Shown here piece after piece: positions 11,715 through 23,314 of a stretch of DNA of 64,000 nt (within the stretch, counting starts at the first letter, position 1; every line of letters starts with the position of its first letter). The notes beneath the pieces were generated by a model, which was not told where the DNA came from, did not search any database, and was given only the letters and a program-made list of their open reading frames with translations. This DNA comes from Nymphaea colorata (lineage: Eukaryota > Streptophyta > Magnoliopsida > Nymphaeales > Nymphaeaceae). The translations under genes and the position numbers were made by a program. The stretch is from positions 25,805,876 through 25,869,875 of the forward strand of contig NC_045142.1 of the NCBI RefSeq assembly GCF_008831285.2. The letters are read 5' to 3'.

Positions 11715-11783
11715 TCTCCCATCCCATTTGCTCTCCTCTCTTAGCTCGGTAGGCGTCGTCTCCGAAGGAATTGTCTCTTGCAG
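11715..11783 (+). other. Non-coding leader exon of the 78-aa gene (start approximate)
   Basis: The GC-richer leader ends in TTGCAG|GTAAGC, a near-consensus donor, and contains no ATG. The matching acceptor is proposed at 18845 (GTTGTTACAG), seven bases before the coding ATG. The join is inferred, because no transcript can be seen; a different first exon is possible. Confidence 0.5.
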
Positions 11784-11853
11784 GTAAGCAAAACCCTAAC
11801 TCTTTCTCTTCTTTGATTTCCTGTTTCTTGTTCCCCCTCCTCCTTTCTTGTAT

Positions 11854-11886
<33 letters not shown>

Positions 11887-13384
11887 ACTTTTGGGCATGG
11901 ATAGAATTCTGGCGTCGGGATTAGTTTTATGGTGATTTGGTTTTTGGATCTTGTTTGTGGTGGTGGTTTTGATTTTTAGTATATTATGTGCTGTTCTCCA
12001 CTGCCAATTGACTGGTTTTCTGATACTTAGCTCCTAAGCTTTGATTTGTGTTTTCTTGATCGAAATAGGAAACAGACTATCAATGGCATGTGAAGACCAT
12101 CTCAGTTATCGATCTGATCTTGGTTTATAATAGAGATGTTGAGGAAAACTATTTGGTGCAAGTCGGAAAGAGTAAAACGGCTTGGCAATGTTGGTGTTGC
12201 TTTTGTGTAGTTATTGGGAAAAGATTTTGATGTTTTATAGGGTCCGCGGAAAAAAGGGACAACTAGGTCAAGTTGAGTTTAAGCGACATAATATACCCCA
12301 TTCTTTGTAGGGATCTAAAATGAGGCTTAAGGAAAATGAGCCCAAAGGAACCCATGTACACACACGCGCACACACATGAGAACGTAATGGTTTAAATCGG
12401 GGCGTAAGAAAAATGGGTCATATCTGTGGACGAGTCATATACTTTGTTTGATCTATATTATTCATTGTTTCAATTTATTATCTAACGGTAACAAACGTAT
12501 CCACGGTTCAGCCCCCTAGAAAAATTTTCTGGTTCCTCATATCTTGAGCAATTATGCTTTCTAGGTTAAACCATGTCAATAGCCTCATGGTTGGGGAAGG
12601 TCATGTCAAAGGAAAAGACTTGCTTTATGATATAGGTTTTCTGTTGGCGCCTCCCGTCTCTCGCTAACCATGGCTTGTAAAGGTCACACCACAATATGAT
12701 GTTAGCATTAGGAAAAGTTGAAATATTTGTGATAATTTTGTCATAGATTTGAAGTTCACAATTGGCTAGTGTTGGTCAGTAAAGTATGTACAAACCAATT
12801 GTTGGTGAGGTGCTGGACTTTGAAGTAAGGGCTTGCAAAAACGGTTCATGGTTTACATATCTGGTGTATTTCTCTATATAAATGTCTCGTAGGGACTTGG
12901 ATATCACGATGTCACCTGTCTTAATTCACCAGCAATCAAAACTTAGGTGCCTCTCATGTCAATCATACAAGCCTCTTAAGTCTTATCTTATTCAATCACA
13001 TGGGCTGGGGGAGCAAGTCAAAATAGAAAAGCTAAAAGCATTTGTTGTGTGTGAGTTTTAAACTTTTAACTGTTAGTTAGATAACTGTTATGTGCATGAG
13101 AAACTTACCAACTTATTAAATCCATGAATGTAAGCCATGTGATCAAATGCTTGCACATTTTTTTTCCAATCTTTATGATTATCATTTATGATTATCATCC
13201 TGCAAACTGATTGTAAAATGTTTATAATCTTAACATTTTTGTTTCTAGCCACTCATGGATATTGTTTTCAACATATGACGTTGGTTGATTTTCCTCAAAG
13301 TTGGTTTTTACCTGATTAAAGTTTCCATAGTTCTGCTTGTTAGCTGAGGTCTGCAAAGAAGTTATTAATAAATTGATTTTTATT

Positions 13385-14256
13385 CTATGTCACACGGATA
13401 CGGGTACGGGTATCCTATGGATACGGTTACGGGTACGGGGACACGGCATTTTCAAAATTTTAGGATACGCGGATACGCCGAATATTATATTCAAAAAAAT
13501 TAAAAATGATAATAAAGAAAGTCTCAAACAAAACATTGTTCATCACCAATCTCAAAAGTGATAACTGCTAAGACATAAGCAAGAAACATGAACAATAGCG
13601 AAGGCTGAAGTGAATAGTGAACAGGAACATTCAAGAATGGTAAATTATATGTTAATGCCATCTAGATATCACGTATTCATCATTGTCTAGCATCATGAAC
13701 AACAGCGAAGGCAAAATCCCCAAATCGGTTATACACCCAAAACGACAAAATCCTCAAATCCCAAAATCAAACAAAAAAAAGAAAACATCGCACATAGCAT
13801 TGAAGAATAGGATTCTAAACCGTCCAATCTTCAAACCAAAACATCCCCAAATCAGATTTTAATACCCAATCTAAAAAATTCCCAAATAAAAGTTGAAACC
13901 CTAACTTCTATTATCGAAAATAATAGACAAAACACTTACCTGTCTGTCGCTGGCTGCCGCCGGACGCCACCGGAAGTCGCCGTCGATCGCCGGAGGTCGC
14001 CGTCGCCCGCCATTGCCTTACTATACTGCCAGCCTGCCGCGGAAGCCGTCGAGGGTAAACGAAGGTCGAGCGTCAAGGGTAAATGTCAATGTGTAAAACA
14101 AAACGCGGGTTAAAAAATCGGTTATGCAAGTGGTTTGGATCGGGTCTGACCCAGACCCGATCCAAAACGTATCCAGCCATATCGCCGTGTCGGGATCCCC
14201 GTGTCCGCGTGTCGACACCGGTACTCGACCCAGTCTGCCGTATCCGTGTGACATAG
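13385..14256. mobile_element. TIR element 1 of the CTATGTCACAYGG family
   Basis: 872 bp. Both ends read CTATGTCACACGGATACGG (19 bp identical, inverted). It is flanked by a perfect 8-bp direct repeat TTTTTATT (13377-13384 and 14257-14264). Subterminal sequence repeats GGATACGGGTACGG; a GCCGTCGC-rich patch lies near 13950-14020. No transposase-like frame, so it is non-autonomous. The 8-bp duplication fits hAT or P-type or some Mutator-like elements; superfamily not decided. Confidence 0.85.
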
Positions 14257-14680
14257 TTTTTATTGTGTAAAAAATTTTACATGGTGGGCTTGTATCATTT
14301 GTGTAATCTTTCATCATAAGACTTGTCATCGATGCATGAATACCAAATCTAGACCAATTAAAATATTGATTTGCAAATGTTAATATGTTATTGTAGTTTC
14401 CAGTACCATTGGTCTAATGCGCAACTGGAGCTGTTGCTTTCATCTAAATAATAAATATTGAGTGGCTTTCATTCTAGACATAGTTGCTGGATTGAGATCC
14501 GAAACTGGAATGCTGTATGGGAGTTGGAATTGTCAATGGCAATTTAAAGTTTTAGAGGACAGGGAAGCTAGAAACAAGTAGGAATCAGATAGGAACTGCT
14601 GTCTTATTTTATTTAAAATGCTAAGGCGTTAGTATATGCATGTTTCGCACTAAATTTAGTAGTAATTAGGCACTTCTTAT

Positions 14681-14785
14681 CTATGTCATATAGGTGCGGG
14701 GTGCAGATGCAGATGCCGGAGCGGGACATCTTAAAAAATTTAGGTGTGGCGGTGCAGCCGAGAATATTTTTTATTATTGTTCTCA

Positions 14786-14826
<41 letters not shown>

Positions 14827-15990
14827 GCAAATTTGTCTATAAACAACAAAATTATCAAATAACAAATTCGAAATTGCAAATCAACAATTCAACGATTCTT
14901 TAAGTTATTAATGTATCGAATGTAATGCATACGACCATATTAGAAGTTTAGAACAACATATATTAAATATAGAAAATACTGTAACTTACTAATATAACAT
15001 ACTAACATATATACAAAAGCAGAAATTAAAATTAACATTTGGAAAGTAGAACACTGCTGCACCTATAATACAAGTAACAATACTTATATGTTCATATATT
15101 ACAACCAATAGCCAATAATGCATACCATGATATGAAACAGCGGTAAAAGTGTAAAACAGAATGCGAAAATGGCAAGTTACAACACAACTGTATATCGTAT
15201 GCTATGAAAACAGCAATAAAACAATGACATATTTCAGAAAATAATTATAAAATCCTAAAAGAAAAGTACATCACAAATAAGAACTGAAAAATACACAGCA
15301 AATATAAAAAAAAAAACAGGGTTGCGGCAAGAGCAGACAATTATTCATTAGTCATCACACGTTAAAAAAAAGAAAACTGGACAACAGTGGAAAAATGAAC
15401 ATAAAACTCAACGGAGAACGTTGGAGGATTGGACGTCAGAGGACTGTATGACAGCCCGTCGTCTCAGCCTCTCAGGTCGCTGTCACCGGTCACTGAAGGA
15501 TGAAAACTGATAAAAGGAAAACACTGGCTGCTAGAGGACTGAATGCAGGTTGCCTTGTGCCACAGAAGGGCTGAAGGTTGCTGCTGGAGGACAATCTACC
15601 GGTCTCAGGTTGCCCGTCGCACCGATGGCCATTGGAAAATCATCATCTATCAAGTCTCTCCACACACACACTCACACACAGAGAAGGCTGAACTCCAAAG
15701 CGATCAGGCGGTCGAATGACTTCAGTCGAAACCCTAAACCCCTTTTCAATACTTTTAATGAAGTAATTAAAAAACAAAAAAGACACATATAGACTTGACA
15801 CGGGTTGACTGCACCTGAGTCGAGTCAAACGTGAGTCGGGTGCGGGTCGAAAATGGACAGAAATGGTCGGGTATGGCTGACCACACTGGACTCTCCTTGA
15901 CCAATCGTGGGTGTGAGTCGAAGCCACACCAGCACCCGAGTTGTGTCGACGCCGGTGCAGTGGCAAAAATAAAGTGTCCATGTGACTTAG
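14681..15990. mobile_element. TIR element 2 of the CTATGTCACAYGG family
   Basis: 1310 bp. Left end CTATGTCATATAGGTGCGGG; right end, inverted, CTAAGTCACATGGACACTTT. Flanked by a perfect 8-bp repeat CTTCTTAT (14673-14680 and 15991-15998). Subterminal GGGTGC and TGCAGATGC motifs resemble those of the other copies. A (TA)n run and a (CA)n run lie inside. No transposase frame seen. Confidence 0.8.
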
Positions 15991-16316
15991 CTTCTTATAT
16001 GGTTCATTTGGGTTTCATTTTAGGACAGAGATTCTGTATTTACTTTATTTCTTTTGTTATTAGTTACATATTTTTGGAAAAAAGTCTTTGAATTTTAACT
16101 AATAACTATGTAGTTAAAAACTTAAAATCATGCCTAGTTAAGCCTTATTGGGATTGGTGCACTGGATTAGCTTTTGCCATTGGCAAAAATAGTTGACGTC
16201 AGCCTCACTATCGGCACGCGCTTAAGCAGGCATAGGCCTGGGAGTGAGAGTACTAGCCACATGGTTTTATTCTGTTGAAAGTTCAATAGATCATATGTAT
16301 CAGATGTGTTTTCCTC

Positions 16317-16903
16317 CTTAATCACATGGTTGCTTTAAAATGCACCCAGCACCTGCGTTGAGCCAACATAGGTGTGGGTGCAAGTGCGGCTCCGCACTTT
16401 ATCCTTTCCCTCTCTTTTTTGTTTTTCTCTTCTTTCTCTCCCTCTTTTCTCTTTTATCTTCTCTCTCTCTCTCTCTCTCTCTTTTTGTTTCCCTCCTATT
16501 TTTCCCTCCCTTCTATCTTTTTCACTTTCAGCTTTTTCAGTGAGTTAGACAGTCGTATTCACCTCTTTTTCTCTTCCTTAAAAAGAAAGACAGCAAAAGG
16601 ATGACCAGTCTGCCATCCTTTAAAAAGGACAACCAGACTGCCGATATTTTAAAAAAGCTTTATTTTATTCAATTTAAAGTTTTAAAAATAAACTATGTTC
16701 AAGTTCCATGTGACTTTAAAATGCACCCAGCAGACAAAATGACTTTTCAATAAAATTTCATTTCCATTCAAAAAAATATAAACATATAACATTATACATA
16801 TACATACATATATATATATAGCTGCACCCTTGTGCCCAAGTTTTTTGAGTTGTGTTGCACCAGCATCCGCACTTGCACCGACACCTGCACCCATGTGGCA
16901 TAA
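16317..16903. mobile_element. TIR element 3 of the CTATGTCACAYGG family
   Basis: 587 bp. Left end CTTAATCACATGG; right end, inverted, TTATGCCACATGGGTGC. Flanked by an 8-bp repeat TTTTCCTC (16309-16316 and 16904-16911). GGTGCAAGTGCGG is present near both ends in inverted orientation. The 19-bp string CTTTAAAATGCACCCAGCA occurs twice inside (16333 and 16713). The termini are more decayed than in element 1. Confidence 0.65.
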
Positions 16904-18852
16904 TTTTCCTCATGGCAAAAAAAAAAGAAAAAAAAGGCAACATCATTATTTAGTCGAGTTTGAGTAGTTGAATCCTCAGTCTAGTCAGCTGTCAACTGAC
17001 TAGGCAGGCAACAAGTGCTGTCAGCAGTCCAGTCCGGAAGTAAAAAATTCAATAGATTAACTATTTTCTGGAGAATTCTTTCAGTTCTCAATAACATTGG
17101 GGTATCCCTGCTTGCTTGCAGCAGAAAAAAAAAGTATTTGCTGGAGAACATATATGTTTTCATCTACATTTATATATTCACATGCAGTTGTATCATTGTA
17201 CCTAAATCCCAGATGATTGCCATGTCTTAGGGAAATTTTGTGCTGATGTTGTATCACATACTTGGACCCATTAACATATGTGATAATGCTCATGCTCCAG
17301 ACAAGTCTTTGAACAGTAAAGGATGTAAGCACCTAATGTTTGGCATATTTGAACAATTGTCTTAAAGAAAGTGAGTAGTAGCGTGTTGAAGATTAGTTCC
17401 TGGAGAATGTTATCAAGGACTTGAATTGCCCAATGCCAAGATGAAGTCGCAATTTCTTGATTCCTTTTAGATAACAGTGAAACTTATGAGACTCATAAAT
17501 GTATCATTAGTTTCTTAGTATACCAAAATTTACTAAAAATATGATAATCACACGTAGCATATACCATGTCATAAACTATGAAGAGTTAATTGCTTTTGGT
17601 ATGCTTGTTACTAGGAAAATATAATTTTATGTGTTTTAAGAAAACATCAATGCTAACCCTTCCTCTTGGAATGAGTTACATATAACATAAGAGGTTTGAG
17701 AACCATTTTGATGCTCTTAAAGACGATTGGCACATTATACTTTAGCACTGAATGAAACTATTTGACTAAGAGGTACATGATTCATGGACAGAATATATTA
17801 TGCTCTAGCACAAATGCAAACTATTTGACCAAGACGTACATGATTCATGGACAGAAATACTTATATCATGTTAGACAATATATGTATAATGATAAATTCT
17901 ACCAGACTTCTGTGCTGAATGGATTGATGCTTTCTCAAAAAGAAAGTATTTGGAACTTAATCCCATCTATCATGCTATAACTTTTCTATTCATGGATTAT
18001 TGTTATTGGCCATTTACTAAAGGCTAACAAACCTTGGGTTTTGTACCTTTTAGTTAGTGTACACGTTTCTTATGAGCTTTCATATAAGCAACCAATCTAA
18101 TGAAAAGATTAAAAGTAAGCAGCGATGTGCTCAACTAATTGACTGGTTGTTGGGGTTCCTCGTTATGTAATGAGTGGAAAATTCTTGCATGGAACATCAT
18201 TGGACTCTGCTGAGACCAGATGGACAAGCTCTGCTGAAGATGTTTCCCGTGAGAAAGTGTTATGCGAGGTTGGATTCCATCATGCATATTATGATCAGCC
18301 CTATCCTTGGTTGTGCTTTTATGATTTTTGAAGGTCTAATAAGCAGAGCCAGATGGACTTTCCTAATGTTTGCTGTAGCAATATGCTGCCTCAGTGCTTG
18401 AGTTATGCTAGTGCTCTTATGTGGATTCTCCAATGGTGCTCTAGTAGTTCTCTTGTTGAGAGTATAGTGCCCTTTTTTCCAAACGTGATGCTTCTTTCAA
18501 TTTCAATTTTCCTGCTATAATCACTTGACAATTGAAATGTTACGGCTTCGTTATGTTTGTGATGGAGTTACTTTAGAGCTACTTTACAGTGGTATCTGTC
18601 CACTGAAGGGAGTGTTAGTCAACCTATTGGGTCCATCAAACAGGACCTTACTTCATAATGCATCGGCAGAGAATCATAGACCATCATTGTGGTTGTATTT
18701 CAAGAGAACATATTTATAGTATGTCATATTCTTTTTTCATGGCTAGAAAGGGAAAGGTTTATTTTTTTGTGTTTGATTCCTAATTCTTTATTTTTTTCCT
18801 TTCAATTTTTATTCGGCTAATGTTCTGGGAATTTGGTTGTTACAGTTTGAAA

Positions 18853-19175
18853 ATGTCAGGTAAGTATATCATGGGTACTCTTGCGGTGACCGGTGTAGTC
18901 GCCTATGTGCTTGATAATCTGATATCTGACCAGAAGTTATTTGGAGGTTAGTTTTTCTCTCAGTTTTTGAATATGTACCATGTTGGGACTTTTTGTGGTT
19001 TGGTTCGGTATTCTGACAATGAATCCATTTAGGCACCACTCCAAAAACTGTCACGGGCAATGACTGGGGGGAGGAAACAGACAAGAAGTTTCAGGCGTGG
19101 CCACGCACTGCTGGGCCTCCAGTTGTCATGAATCCCATCACACGTCAGAATTTTATCATCAAGTCAAATGAGTGA
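18853..19175 (+). CDS. Small single-pass membrane protein, 78 aa, plant-conserved type
   Basis: Two coding exons, 18853-18946 and 19033-19175, joined GGAG|GCACC, give MSGKYIMG...KSNE. A hydrophobic segment (about residues 6-24) is followed by a polar tail with FGGTTPKTV, KFQAWPRTAGPPVVMNPI and TRQNFI. The size, N-terminal membrane anchor and Trp/Pro-rich tail remind me of the short plant accessory proteins of mitochondrial inner-membrane complexes, but I cannot name the family with confidence. No signal peptide cleavage site is evident. The first codons overlap a perfect splice-donor consensus (ATGTCAG|GTAAGT). A damaged second copy lies at 21860-22330. Expression from the distant promoter at 11.69 kb is inferred. 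Confidence 0.72.
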
Positions 19176-20010
19176 TGATACAGTCTGTCTATTTGCATGC
19201 TTGATAAACTTAGTGTTAAACTTGACACCCATAAGATTATTTTCATTCCAATTGGATGATTTGTTCGTTGATGTGGTTCTCTGATCCTACTGTGCCTCAA
19301 TGTATTACTTGAATAATCAATTCTATCAGCCCAACTGCTGTTTTTGATCGTCTTCCTTTTGTAGACTCTGCAAGTTCTCAATAAACATATCTTTGTGCTT
19401 GGGGCAATGGTGCAGCTAGTGAGGTCAAATCGAGGCGCATCAATTGCTGGTTGAAAGTTCTCAATAAACCCTGGGCACCAAAAATTGTAGAATTGAAATT
19501 CTTGCATATGGGGTTTCTCAATTAATCTCGTGAATAGGTACCTACATTATCTGCTAATCAATGGGGTCTTTAGGTAAAGACCTGCAGTATCCTTTTACGG
19601 ATGTCTCCTGTTCAAGTACTTCATGGTTGATTCTCCGTATCTTGTGGGCGAGACTGGATTCTCCTTTGGCATTCTTGTCTGCCATCTTTCCCCACTCAAT
19701 TCTCCTTTCATTTGGTTGGTTCAAAAACGGAGTGGTGAAATGCTCTGGTGAAAAAAAAAAACAAAAAAAGAGGGCTCTATAACTTGAATTGGGGAGGAAG
19801 AATCTATTTGCGTCACATCCTAAGCTTTACATAAAATAGGATAGGCCGTCCACAAGGGATGTAAACCGTTTGGATGTAATTTCGGGATTCTGTTGTTTTT
19901 TGGCTGTTCCAAATTCGACCTTTTGATCCTAAATGCATTTAGACTATCTGAGTCCAAACCATTTAACACTGGCCCCCAAATTTGAACCAAATGCAGCAAT
20001 TTTAGAAACA
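19176..20010. other. 3' flank of the 78-aa gene
   Basis: Probable 3' UTR for the first 350 bp, since sequence homologous to it continues after the stop codon in the truncated copy at 22096-22330. Beyond that, no feature recognised except an A-rich strip at 19750-19770. Confidence 0.4.
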
Positions 20011-20090
20011 TTAGTGGGCTTGAACCAATAACCGGCCACTTGCTGGCTATGACTTCCCAGTTGTCCTAACCACTTGGACATGAAGGATCC
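20011..20090 (-). repeat. tRNA-like segment, probable SINE head
   Basis: On the minus strand GTCCAAGTGGTTAGG (A-box-like) is followed about 45 bp later by GGTTCAAGCCC (20026 to 20016), a perfect B-box. The spacing and motifs match an RNA polymerase III internal promoter of a tRNA-derived SINE or a tRNA pseudogene. I cannot fold it into a clean cloverleaf, and the SINE tail and target duplication were not found. Confidence 0.45.
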
Positions 20091-21859
20091 AGCGGGACCG
20101 ACATGAACACCCGAGAGTTTGATCTATGTTTGAACCTACTGGGCTGCTGCAAGCCAAAACCTGTTGCTGCCACAGCCAAAGAGGAGAAGTGAGTTGGCTT
20201 CACTGACTCTCTTTCTTTGATTAAACTTGGGTCGGGTCAAAACCTTTAATGAGGTTGACTTGGTCAAATTTTATGTAATCAAATTCAGATTCCGAATTCA
20301 TATCCTGTTCCTTAAAACCCAATTCAGACCCAATATTGATGTTTATTGGGTTGGAACTTTATCAGATCCCAGAAAGGTTTCAACTCAAATCCAGATTCAG
20401 TTAGAAAACTGCGTACAAAATCTAAATTTGATTAGTAATTTGGTCTAGAATTCCTTACCAGATTTGAAGAGACAAATTCAAAACCGACTCAGGAAGCGGA
20501 ACGTATGAAATCTTTCCAACTCTTATCATTCTCATCACCATCATCAGGTCGTCATGTCAACTCTTAGACCACATCTTTCCAACCCTCAACCCTCAGAAGT
20601 GTATGAAATCTTTCTTTGTCAACTTGGTCCTGGAAAACCGCTGCAGAACCAATTTAGATGATCCTTTCATGTATGTTCTGATCGACACTTTTACGAAACC
20701 CAGTGTTTAAACAACCACTAGATTTGGCCATTGTAGATTTCAGATCCATATGAAACTCCAAGGCCCGTCCAAGGGAGCGGGGTCAAACTCGAAATCCATC
20801 TACATGAGATCCTCAATGATCTCAGCTTGTTGAGTTTTATGTTCAAATTCGGATTCAAATACTCTACCATATATTTAGTTTCAGCCCATCAGAATCCACT
20901 TTTCTAGCCAGTAGATGTATTTGGTCTCGAGTCGGTAATTGGATCTTACCGAACCCCGTTGTTCTCCACCCCAGACAGGGGACCCGGGTCTGGACCTCCC
21001 TCGGACCCGAGCTAACACCCAGTAAACTCGATGCAGCCAGGGACCGGTGACGAAAGTTTTTCAGCTACCGTTTTCCGTTTGCCCTCCTCTGGCTCCCCAC
21101 TCTCAGTACCCAGCTTGAACCATGACTGAAGAAGCCCTCGCCAGATAGCCGTTGCCGGCCGGTTTCTCTCACTCCCCTCCTAGGTGAGTCTCTGTCTCTC
21201 TCCCTTCTCAATTGGATTTGGGGTCTTTTATTTATATTCGAATAAGCTGATCTATGTCGAGTTGTTCATGTGTTACTTCCGAGAATTTCTGTTATTTTTC
21301 AATAATTTTCATGTTGGGTTTGTTCAGTTGTTCTTCTGTGAACATTCAGTTGTTTACTTCGGGGCTTTTGTGATTCTTCAACGCAATGCCATGTTCGACT
21401 CACGAGTTGCTCTTGGTTGAGGAACGGAAAGTCTGAACAAAAACAGAACAAGAATAAGGTCGCAGAACAAGAAACAAACAAAGAAAAGAGCAGCCTTACA
21501 TGACAAAAAGAAGAAAAAAAAGAAAGAATTGGTAGAAAAAGAAAATGTCAAAGTTGTTTCCATGTTGCCGGTTGCTTGGAAATAGCCGGTCTAGGCAGCC
21601 AGCTAAGGGCGCCCTACAAAATCTCTGTCACATGGGTAACCTCTTTGATTTCTCAAAAGCACAAAAGCTGTGTGTCACGTGTAGTTCTATTTGTCATTCT
21701 TCCCTCTGTCACTCGTACTTATGCTTCTCATATGGTTCACTTGCGCTTCATATTTCGGGCTTTAGGTTTGTCTGTCGAACATTTTTGACAAACTTCAGAC
21801 CTTTAATGTTTAATTTCTGATTGTGTAGTTAAAATCACGACTACCCGATCGATTTTCTT
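20091..21859. other. Intergenic between the 78-aa gene and its truncated copy
   Basis: No gene recognised. A GC-rich strip at 20940-21180 ending in CTCCTAG|GTGAGT could be a leader exon with a donor for the truncated copy, by analogy with the first copy, but it shows no clear homology to that leader. Sequence at 21720-21840 resembles 15985-16130 in the intron of copy 1 (for example CTTCTCATATGGTTCA versus CTTCTTATATGGTTCA). Confidence 0.4.
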
Positions 21860-22330
21860 AATCGTATAGGGAAAAAAGTTTTTTTTGTTTGATTCCTAAT
21901 CCTATATTTTATTTGCGTCGATGGTTTATTCAGCTAAAGTTATGGAAAATTGGTTGTTAGAGCTTGACTGTAGCGGGCAATGACTGGTCGGAGGAAACAG
22001 AAAAGACGCTTCAGGCATGGCCGCGCACTGCCGGGACTCCGGTTGCCTTGAACCCCATCACTCGTCATATTTTTGTCTTCAAGGCAGACGAGTGATGGTA
22101 CACTGTCGGAGTGCATATTTAGGATCCGATTTCCTTGATAAACCCAGTGTTAAACTAACATCCATGATTGTTTTCAATCCAATTCAATGATTTTTTATTG
22201 TTTGGCGTCTGTTCACACTGTCCTTCAATTTATAAGGTGAATAATGGTTGCCCAACAATGCCGTAAGAACATTGTAGAATTGAAATTCTTAAATTTTGGG
22301 TTTTCTCTACTTGATCTCACGACCTTCAGC
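21860..22330 (+). pseudogene. Truncated tandem copy of the 78-aa membrane-protein gene
   Basis: Homologous to the end of intron 1, the last exon and the 3' flank of the gene at 18853. The first coding exon, the start codon and the second intron are missing: sequence jumps from the intron-1 end (GGTTGTTAGAG, acceptor degraded from GTTACAG) straight into the last exon. The remaining frame, about 21973-22095, is still open and encodes AGNDWSEETEK, LQAWPRTAGTPVALNP and TRHIFVFKADE before TGA. The 3' flank also aligns (GTAGAATTGAAATTCTT near 22273 and 19486). Interpreted as a decayed segmental duplication. Confidence 0.75.
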
Positions 22331-22557
22331 ATGAAGTAGTTGTCTAGGTTTAGGAAGGACCGCAAAAGGTCCTTTCAGGAGGATGAGATGAAAGTTATCT
22401 GCTATAAGGAATATAGCATGCTTCTTGGATTATTAGTTTCGATGTATGGAAACTGGTCTAAGCTCTATGATGTTCTTACTTGGAAGGATCCTTGGCAGCA
22501 TTCTTACCCGCCAAGGCACACCTATCGACAGAGAAATGAAATTTAAAGGGGCTTTAA

Positions 22558-23218
22558 TGTTAAAAACAAAAGGACCATATTGCAAGCAAAATACAGATGA
22601 AAAACAGCCTCTCTGTAAACAATTATGTGTACGTGATTTCAAGAGAGTGAATAGTGAATGAACGGCAGAGAGCAAAACAGAAAACCAATCTCATAGAAGA
22701 CACCCAAATTACGTGGTTCGGATAGACTGTTTGTCTTCCTACATCCACGGGGAGAAACTAGCAGGATTCATATTATATGAAGCATAAAAAAATACAGTGA
22801 GATCCAAGAAACCATAACATACTAAATCCCTTTACAAAACAACAATGTCTCTGCGTGTCCTTCAGCCCCAAATCTCTCTCGTTGTTTTCTGTATGTATCT
22901 CACATAACCCCAAAACTGAAAAATATACCTCTTCGTCTAGAGACGACACACAGAATAACTGCCCACAAGAGATTTCAGCAAGTGAGAGAGTTGGTCGTGG
23001 AGTCTCCATGTTGACGACGACACCTTGAGACGCTCCACCAAAATCGCAGGCCACTCGTTGAGTTTCTCCACCAAAATAGCATACCACAAAACAATGGCGT
23101 GAGGCAAAAAAGGGGAAAGATGTCGAGCCCTTCCATAAAGCAAAATAAGGGTTTTAGAGAAGAAAGACATAAATGCCCACTGTTGAATTACAAAAGGCCA
23201 AGTCAAAAACTAATAACA
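22558..23218 (-). repeat. Copia 3' LTR
   Basis: 661 bp, starting TGTTAAAAAC and ending CTAATAACA in plus orientation. By eye it differs from the other LTR at about 14 positions plus two short indels (about 2%), implying a fairly recent insertion. Confidence 0.93.
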
Positions 23219-23235
23219 AAACTCCACCTTTTCGG
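23219..23235 (-). promoter_or_regulatory. Polypurine tract of the Copia element
   Basis: On the minus strand, AAAAGGTGGAGTTT directly precedes the 3' LTR, in the position where plus-strand synthesis is primed. Confidence 0.6.
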
Positions 23236-23314
23236 CTTGGTCATAATCCATAAAACATATAAGATCAATCCTGTTCAATATGAATGTCCATTCTCCCTTG
23301 GACTCCAAACATGT

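Larger units (their letters stand above)
11784..18845 (+). other. 7.06-kb 5' UTR intron with three inserted TIR elements
   Basis: Proposed GT-AG intron separating the leader exon from the coding exons. It contains the TIR elements at 13385-14256, 14681-15990 and 16317-16903. It also has (CT)n runs at 11856-11882 and 16459-16482, a (TA)n run at 14789-14819, and a roughly 63-bp tandem duplication (TACATGATTCATGGACAGAA near 17773 and 17838). The remaining sequence has no gene-like open frame. Confidence 0.5.

Noticed and set aside
22773-23206. Open frames within the LTRs (also 27601-27870)
   Set aside because: They occur in both LTRs because the LTRs are duplicates; no recognisable product, and LTRs are not expected to code.
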